DNA from: Acidobacteriota bacterium
Lineage (GTDB): Bacteria > Acidobacteriota > Terriglobia > Terriglobales > Acidobacteriaceae
Assembly (NCBI GenBank): GCA_021818105.1
Contig: JAKAFB010000002.1
Span: 57,813-121,812, forward strand
DNA length: 64,000 bases
Direction: 5' to 3'
Positions 60,460 to 64,000 of the stretch are shown here, one piece after another. The stretch's first letter is position 1. Each line of letters begins with the position of its first letter. The translations under genes and the position numbers were made by a program. Under the pieces are notes generated by a model that did not search any database, had not been told where the DNA came from, and saw only the letters and a list, made by a program, of their open reading frames with translations.

Positions 60460-61055
60460 GGCTGCGCCTGAGACAGAAGGCTGAGGAGTGCATCCACCGC
60501 AGCGGCAAGCGAAGGGAAGCGCAGATCGGCAAGCTCAGCGGCTGTTTGCGCGCCGGGTTTCTGGCGTGCGGGGTCACCTTCAATAAAAACCGTAAGCATA
60601 CCCAACTTCCGGCCGAACTCTATATCAGAAAGGGAGTCGCCTAGGATGGCACTGCGGTCGGCATGGATGGCGGGGAATTGGCGTTGTGCCTGGTCAAACA
60701 TGCCGGTCAATGGCTTACGGCAGTCGCACTGCCCTTTGTCGTGCGGGCACATGTAAAAGGCATCCACATGCGCGTTGTGCTGCCGCAGAACATCCTGAAA
60801 GCGCTCGTGTATGGCATCCACATCCGCAGCCGAATATTGCCCCAGGGCTATGCCACGCTGATTGGATACAACAACGACGAGAAGGCCGGCATGATTGAGC
60901 CGCGCAATGGCTTCTGGGACGCCGGGCAGGATGCGGAACTGTTCCCAGCGTGTGACATAGACGCCCTCCGGCATCTTCTGGTTCAACACGCCGTCGCGAT
61001 CAAGGAAGACGGCCTGGACCTTGCGCAAAACAGTGCTGTCCGGGGGGATGTTCAC
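60453..61055 (-). CDS. gmhB: D-glycero-beta-D-manno-heptose 1,7-bisphosphate 7-phosphatase
   Basis: A 200-residue HAD-IIIA phosphatase. Motif I is [11 protein letters not shown], then SNQRGIALG, the zinc loop [13 protein letters not shown] (Cys and His), and motif [14 protein letters not shown]. It removes the 7-phosphate in ADP-heptose synthesis for LPS core. GTG start at 61055 without a strong ribosome site. It diverges from hldE with 79 bases between starts, a shared control region, and the two enzymes act in the same pathway. Confidence 0.92.
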   Translation of the reverse strand: MNIPPDSTVLRKVQAVFLDRDGVLNQKMPEGVYVTRWEQFRILPGVPEAIARLNHAGLLVVVVSNQRGIALGQYSAADVDAIHERFQDVLRQHNAHVDAFYMCPHDKGQCDCRKPLTGMFDQAQRQFPAIHADRSAILGDSLSDIEFGRKLGMLTVFIEGDPARQKPGAQTAAELADLRFPSLAAAVDALLSLLSQAQPQ

Positions 61056-61134
61056 CCGGATATGATAGCAACTAACCCTATGCGTACCCGCCCTTCAAAT
61101 CGCCTGGCAAGTGTCGTACTTCGGGAGAGTTTGC

Positions 61135-62601
61135 ATGATTGAGCAGCTCCAGCGGGTTATCCAGGAGATTGAACACCGGTGGAGCGCGAAGCGCCTGCTT
61201 GTTGTGGGCGACGTCATGCTCGACAAATACATCTGGGGCGAAGTGGGCCGCATTTCACCCGAGGCGCCTGTGCCCGTGGTGCGCGGTATGCACCAGAAAG
61301 ACAAGCCGGGCGGTGCCGCCAACGTGGCCATGAACATGGCCCACCTGGGTGCGCAGACCTGCGTGGTGGGCTTGACCGGAAATGACGAGAATGCGCAGCA
61401 GTTGAAGGACAGCCTGCGCAAGAACAGCATCGAGCCACACTTTATTGCAACGGCGGATTTTCCCACCATCACGAAGACGCGCATTCTGAGCGGGCAGCAA
61501 CAGATGCTACGCCTGGATTTTGAGCGCACAGGAGAACGGGACTCGGCCGCGTACGAGCAATTGGTGGAAAAGGTGTGGGATCTGATGCCCGGCAGAGATG
61601 CTCTGGTGTTGTCCGATTACGCTAAAGGCACGCTGACGGCAGAGGTGTGCCAACAGTTGATTAGTGCGGCGCGTGAGCAGGGAATTCCCGTACTGGTCGA
61701 TCCGAAGAGCGCGGACTTTTCGCGCTATCGCGGCGCGACAACTCTATGCCCCAATTTGAGTGAGCTGGCACGCGCAACGCGAATCGAGGCTGGTGACATG
61801 GACGGGTTGCTGGCCGCAGCTGAGGGCATGGTGACGGCGCTGGACCTGGAGTTCCTGACGGCGACGCTCAGCGAAAAGGGCATCGCGCTGGTGCGGCCGG
61901 GTAATCGGTACATTGCGCCAGCGCAGGCGCGGCAGGTGTTTGACGTTTCAGGCGCGGGCGACACGGTGATGGCTGTGCTGGCGCTCTGTCTCTCGTCAGA
62001 CCTGCTGCCGGAGACCGCCGTACAGCTTGCCAACGTGGCAGCCGGGATTGTTGTGGGCAAGGTGGGCACCGTGCCGGTGGAGAAGCACGAGCTGCTGGCG
62101 GCGCTGAGCCCGCAGATTGCGTTGAACGCCGAAAACCGTGTGTTGACGAGGGACGAACTGGTGCAGCGTGTTGCGTTGTGGAAGGCCAACGGCGAGCGCG
62201 TGGTATTTACCAATGGCTGCTTTGACCTGCTTCACATCGGCCACATCACGCTGCTGGAGCAGGCGCGCCGCTGCGGCGACAAGCTGATTGTGGCAATCAA
62301 CAGCGACGCCTCGGTGAGCCGCCTGAAGGGACCGACTCGGCCGATTGTGAGCGAGCGCGAGCGTGCGCGCGTGCTGGCGGCGCTGGCCGCGGTGGATGCC
62401 GTGGTGGTGTTTGACGAGCCCACGCCGCTCGAAGTGATTCTGGCGGTGCAGCCGCAGGTTCTGGTGAAGGGCGGCGATTATAAGATCGAAACCATGGTCG
62501 GTGCGGCGGAGATGCAGTCCTGGGGCGGCGAGGTGAAGATCGTTCCGCTGGTGGAGGGCTTCTCCACGACGCGGCTGATTGAGAAGGGCGCAGGCAGGTA
62601 G
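61135..62601 (+). CDS. hldE: bifunctional heptose-7-phosphate kinase/heptose-1-phosphate adenylyltransferase
   Basis: A 488-residue fusion. Residues about 1-320 form a PfkB-type kinase (GDVMLDKYIWGEVGRISPEAP, cited in part as DVMLDKYIWGEVGRISPE; GGAANVAMN; VSGAGDTVMAVLA), and about 350-488 a nucleotidyltransferase (TNGCFDLLHIGHITLL, VKGGDYK, GFSTTRLIEK). It phosphorylates heptose-7-phosphate and adds AMP to heptose-1-phosphate. ATG 61135 has GGGAG about eight bases ahead; GTG 61111 is a weaker alternative. Confidence 0.97.
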   Translation: MIEQLQRVIQEIEHRWSAKRLLVVGDVMLDKYIWGEVGRISPEAPVPVVRGMHQKDKPGGAANVAMNMAHLGAQTCVVGLTGNDENAQQLKDSLRKNSIEPHFIATADFPTITKTRILSGQQQMLRLDFERTGERDSAAYEQLVEKVWDLMPGRDALVLSDYAKGTLTAEVCQQLISAAREQGIPVLVDPKSADFSRYRGATTLCPNLSELARATRIEAGDMDGLLAAAEGMVTALDLEFLTATLSEKGIALVRPGNRYIAPAQARQVFDVSGAGDTVMAVLALCLSSDLLPETAVQLANVAAGIVVGKVGTVPVEKHELLAALSPQIALNAENRVLTRDELVQRVALWKANGERVVFTNGCFDLLHIGHITLLEQARRCGDKLIVAINSDASVSRLKGPTRPIVSERERARVLAALAAVDAVVVFDEPTPLEVILAVQPQVLVKGGDYKIETMVGAAEMQSWGGEVKIVPLVEGFSTTRLIEKGAGR

Positions 62602-62685
62602 GCCCGGATACAATACGTGGATGGAGTTGCGCACGTACCCCGAGATGGACCGACAGCAAGGCAACGGGAAGGCAGGCCGATTCGC

Positions 62686-64000
62686 ATGATGCGATTTTTC
62701 CGCCTGCTGCGCTACAGCCTGCCTTACTGGCTGCAAGTCGTGTCGGGCGTGCTGCTTCTGGCCACGGTAGGCGTGCTTGACACCTTTCGCACGCTGCTCT
62801 TTCAGCCAATTTTTGACAAAGTTCTGAAGCCGGATGCTCCGGAAGGCCCCATCACGCTGGGTGTTCCGAATAGCCCCTGGCACTTCGATCTAAGGCTCAT
62901 CACGCCACACTTCCTGCACAATGCGTGGGACGTTGTGGCCTTTCAGTTGGTCGTCTCCACCATTGGCAAGGGGCTTTGCGATTACCTGGGTACGTACCTG
63001 GTGAACTACGCCGGTTTCGGCATGATTACCGACCTGCGGAATCATCTTTACGAGGCCACTCTTCGACGCTCGCTGAGCTTCTTCCACAAGCACGCTACGG
63101 GCACCATTCTCTCCACGCTTATCAATGATGTGGACCGCGTGCAGACAGCTGTCAGCTCGGTGATTGGCGAGTTCCTGCAGCAGTTCTTCACCTTTGTGGT
63201 GGGCGTGATACTGGTGATTCGCATGGGCGGATACCTGAGCTGGGCGCTGCTGTTGTTCATTCCCGTGGTGGTTACGTCGTCGCGCAAAATCGGCAGGGAA
63301 GTGCGCACACGCACGCGAACAGGGCAGGACAAGTTGGCCGAGATCCAAAACATACTGCACGAGACGGTGACGGGCAACCGCATCGTAAAAGCGTTCAACA
63401 CGGAGTTGTGGGAGATTCTGCGCTTCAGGAAGGCGGCACGGCGTCTTTTTCGCGCCAACCTGCGCAGCGTGCGCATCCAGTCCATCAGCTCGCCGCTTAT
63501 GGATACGATCGGCGCGATCGCCATCGCGCTGCTGCTGTTTATTGGGCGCAACGAGATTCTGCATGGGCGCATGACGATGGGCCTTTTTGGCGCCTTCATC
63601 ATTCTGCTCTTCAAGCTCTACGATCCGGTGCGCAAGTTTGCCTATTTTTACAACAGCTTCCAGCAGGCGATGGGAGCGTCCACGTCCATCTTCTCGTTTT
63701 TTGACGCGCAGGATGATGTGAAGGAACGTCCGCACGCCAAGACGATCAAGGGCTTTCACAACTCTGTCCGGTTTGAGGATGTGGGCTTTTCATATTCCAC
63801 GGAAGAGGGTGAGCATCAGATTCTGCACCACGTGGATCTGGAGGCGAGAGCCGGTGAGGTGGTGGCGCTGGTGGGACCAAGCGGCGCGGGCAAGACCACG
63901 CTGGTGAATCTGATTCCGCGCTTCTTTGACGTGACTTCGGGGCGCATTCTGATTGATGGATACGACATTCGTGACTTGACGCTGGCTTCGCTACGCAGCC
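62686..64000 (+). CDS. MsbA-like ABC exporter, 3-prime end cut by window
   Basis: The first 438 codons of a half-size ABC transporter. The membrane part (about 1-320) starts MMRFFRLLRYSLPYWLQVVS and has six helices; the coupling-helix region HKHATGTILSTLINDVDRVQ and the segment ETVTGNRIVKAFNTE are typical of the MsbA/lipid exporter group. The nucleotide-binding part has Walker A GPSGAGKTT at 397-405 and ends before the signature motif. Context after hldE suggests lipid A-core flipping, hence MsbA; the symbol is left empty since only part is seen. Start ATG 62686 or 62689; ribosome site is weak. 84 bases separate it from hldE. Confidence 0.9.
   Translation, partial: MMRFFRLLRYSLPYWLQVVSGVLLLATVGVLDTFRTLLFQPIFDKVLKPDAPEGPITLGVPNSPWHFDLRLITPHFLHNAWDVVAFQLVVSTIGKGLCDYLGTYLVNYAGFGMITDLRNHLYEATLRRSLSFFHKHATGTILSTLINDVDRVQTAVSSVIGEFLQQFFTFVVGVILVIRMGGYLSWALLLFIPVVVTSSRKIGREVRTRTRTGQDKLAEIQNILHETVTGNRIVKAFNTELWEILRFRKAARRLFRANLRSVRIQSISSPLMDTIGAIAIALLLFIGRNEILHGRMTMGLFGAFIILLFKLYDPVRKFAYFYNSFQQAMGASTSIFSFFDAQDDVKERPHAKTIKGFHNSVRFEDVGFSYSTEEGEHQILHHVDLEARAGEVVALVGPSGAGKTTLVNLIPRFFDVTSGRILIDGYDIRDLTLASLRS

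Noticed and set aside
1..64000. Mobile elements, prophage genes, integrases or CRISPR arrays
   Set aside because: None seen: no transposase, integrase, phage structural gene, long terminal inverted repeat pair or repeat-spacer array; the single tRNA gene has no attachment-site duplication that I can find.

Overview
The window looks like chromosomal DNA of an acidobacterium of the Terriglobia type. This is inferred from gene content (complex I cluster without nuoEFG and with two nuoM genes, CRTAC1/ASPIC protein, fused 2-oxoacid dehydrogenase E1, DUF4097 protein, RhaT, GH3 and GH79-like hydrolases, LPS heptose genes) and from the moderately high GC; there is no rRNA to confirm it. I see no phage, IS element, integrase or CRISPR array. 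Apart from a few short AT-rich intergenic stretches the sequence reads as ordinary core genome with accessory genes in between.

Layout. 0.2-9.9 kb: a degenerate receiver-only protein, uvrB, a ZIP metal transporter, an AsmA-like protein, an SDR, a small secreted protein, phosphoglycolate phosphatase, a secreted HAD phosphatase and a GH79-like hydrolase. 10-14.6 kb: an RND/ABC-type adaptor followed by a nine-repeat DUF4097 protein, a divergent CNNM/CorC protein, and a small coiled-coil protein ending in a clear terminator. 14.8-23.4 kb: a methyltransferase with a hexanucleotide repeat in its start, then a same-strand run pfkB kinase - CRTAC1 protein - GntR/LacI-type regulator - pncB, then a monoheme cytochrome and a probable PD-(D/E)XK nuclease. 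23.7-43.2 kb is a respiratory block: a pentaheme-TPR cytochrome diverges from a 13-kb operon nuoA-B-C-D-[secreted Hcp-like gene]-I-H-J-K-L-M-M2-N, which converges on sdhC-[AhpD-like]-sdhA-sdhB. 43.4-53.7 kb: rdgB, rhaT, a GH3 beta-glycosidase, a HAD hydrolase, an aminotransferase, an MBL hydrolase, a membrane protein overlapping an octaheme HAO-like cytochrome, and secG. 53.8-64 kb: tRNA-Leu(GAG), ilvA with what looks like an attenuator leader, a HAD hydrolase, queC-queE-queD, a fused E1 dehydrogenase, gmhB diverging from hldE, and an msbA-like ABC exporter cut by the window end.

How it works together. Complex I here has the quinone and membrane modules but no NADH-oxidising module in the operon, so its electron donor is open (ferredoxin or another carrier, or nuoEFG elsewhere). 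It carries one extra antiporter-like subunit, and that extra copy (NuoM2) lacks the TM7 lysine present in NuoL, NuoM and NuoN. Complex II is of the Bacillus type with a single five-helix cytochrome b subunit. Multiheme cytochromes at 23.8 and 51.9 kb add periplasmic electron carriers or enzymes. gmhB, hldE and the msbA-like gene supply and export LPS core heptose and lipid A. queCED make preQ0 for queuosine.

Most worth a second look: the nuo operon with its embedded secreted Hcp-like gene and the altered NuoM2; the ilvA leader, with a promoter, an Ile-codon leader ORF, mutually exclusive antiterminator and terminator hairpins; the octaheme HAO-like cytochrome paired with an unfamiliar membrane protein; the receiver domain lacking its phospho-acceptor; and the lone PD-(D/E)XK protein beside a G-quadruplex-type G tract.
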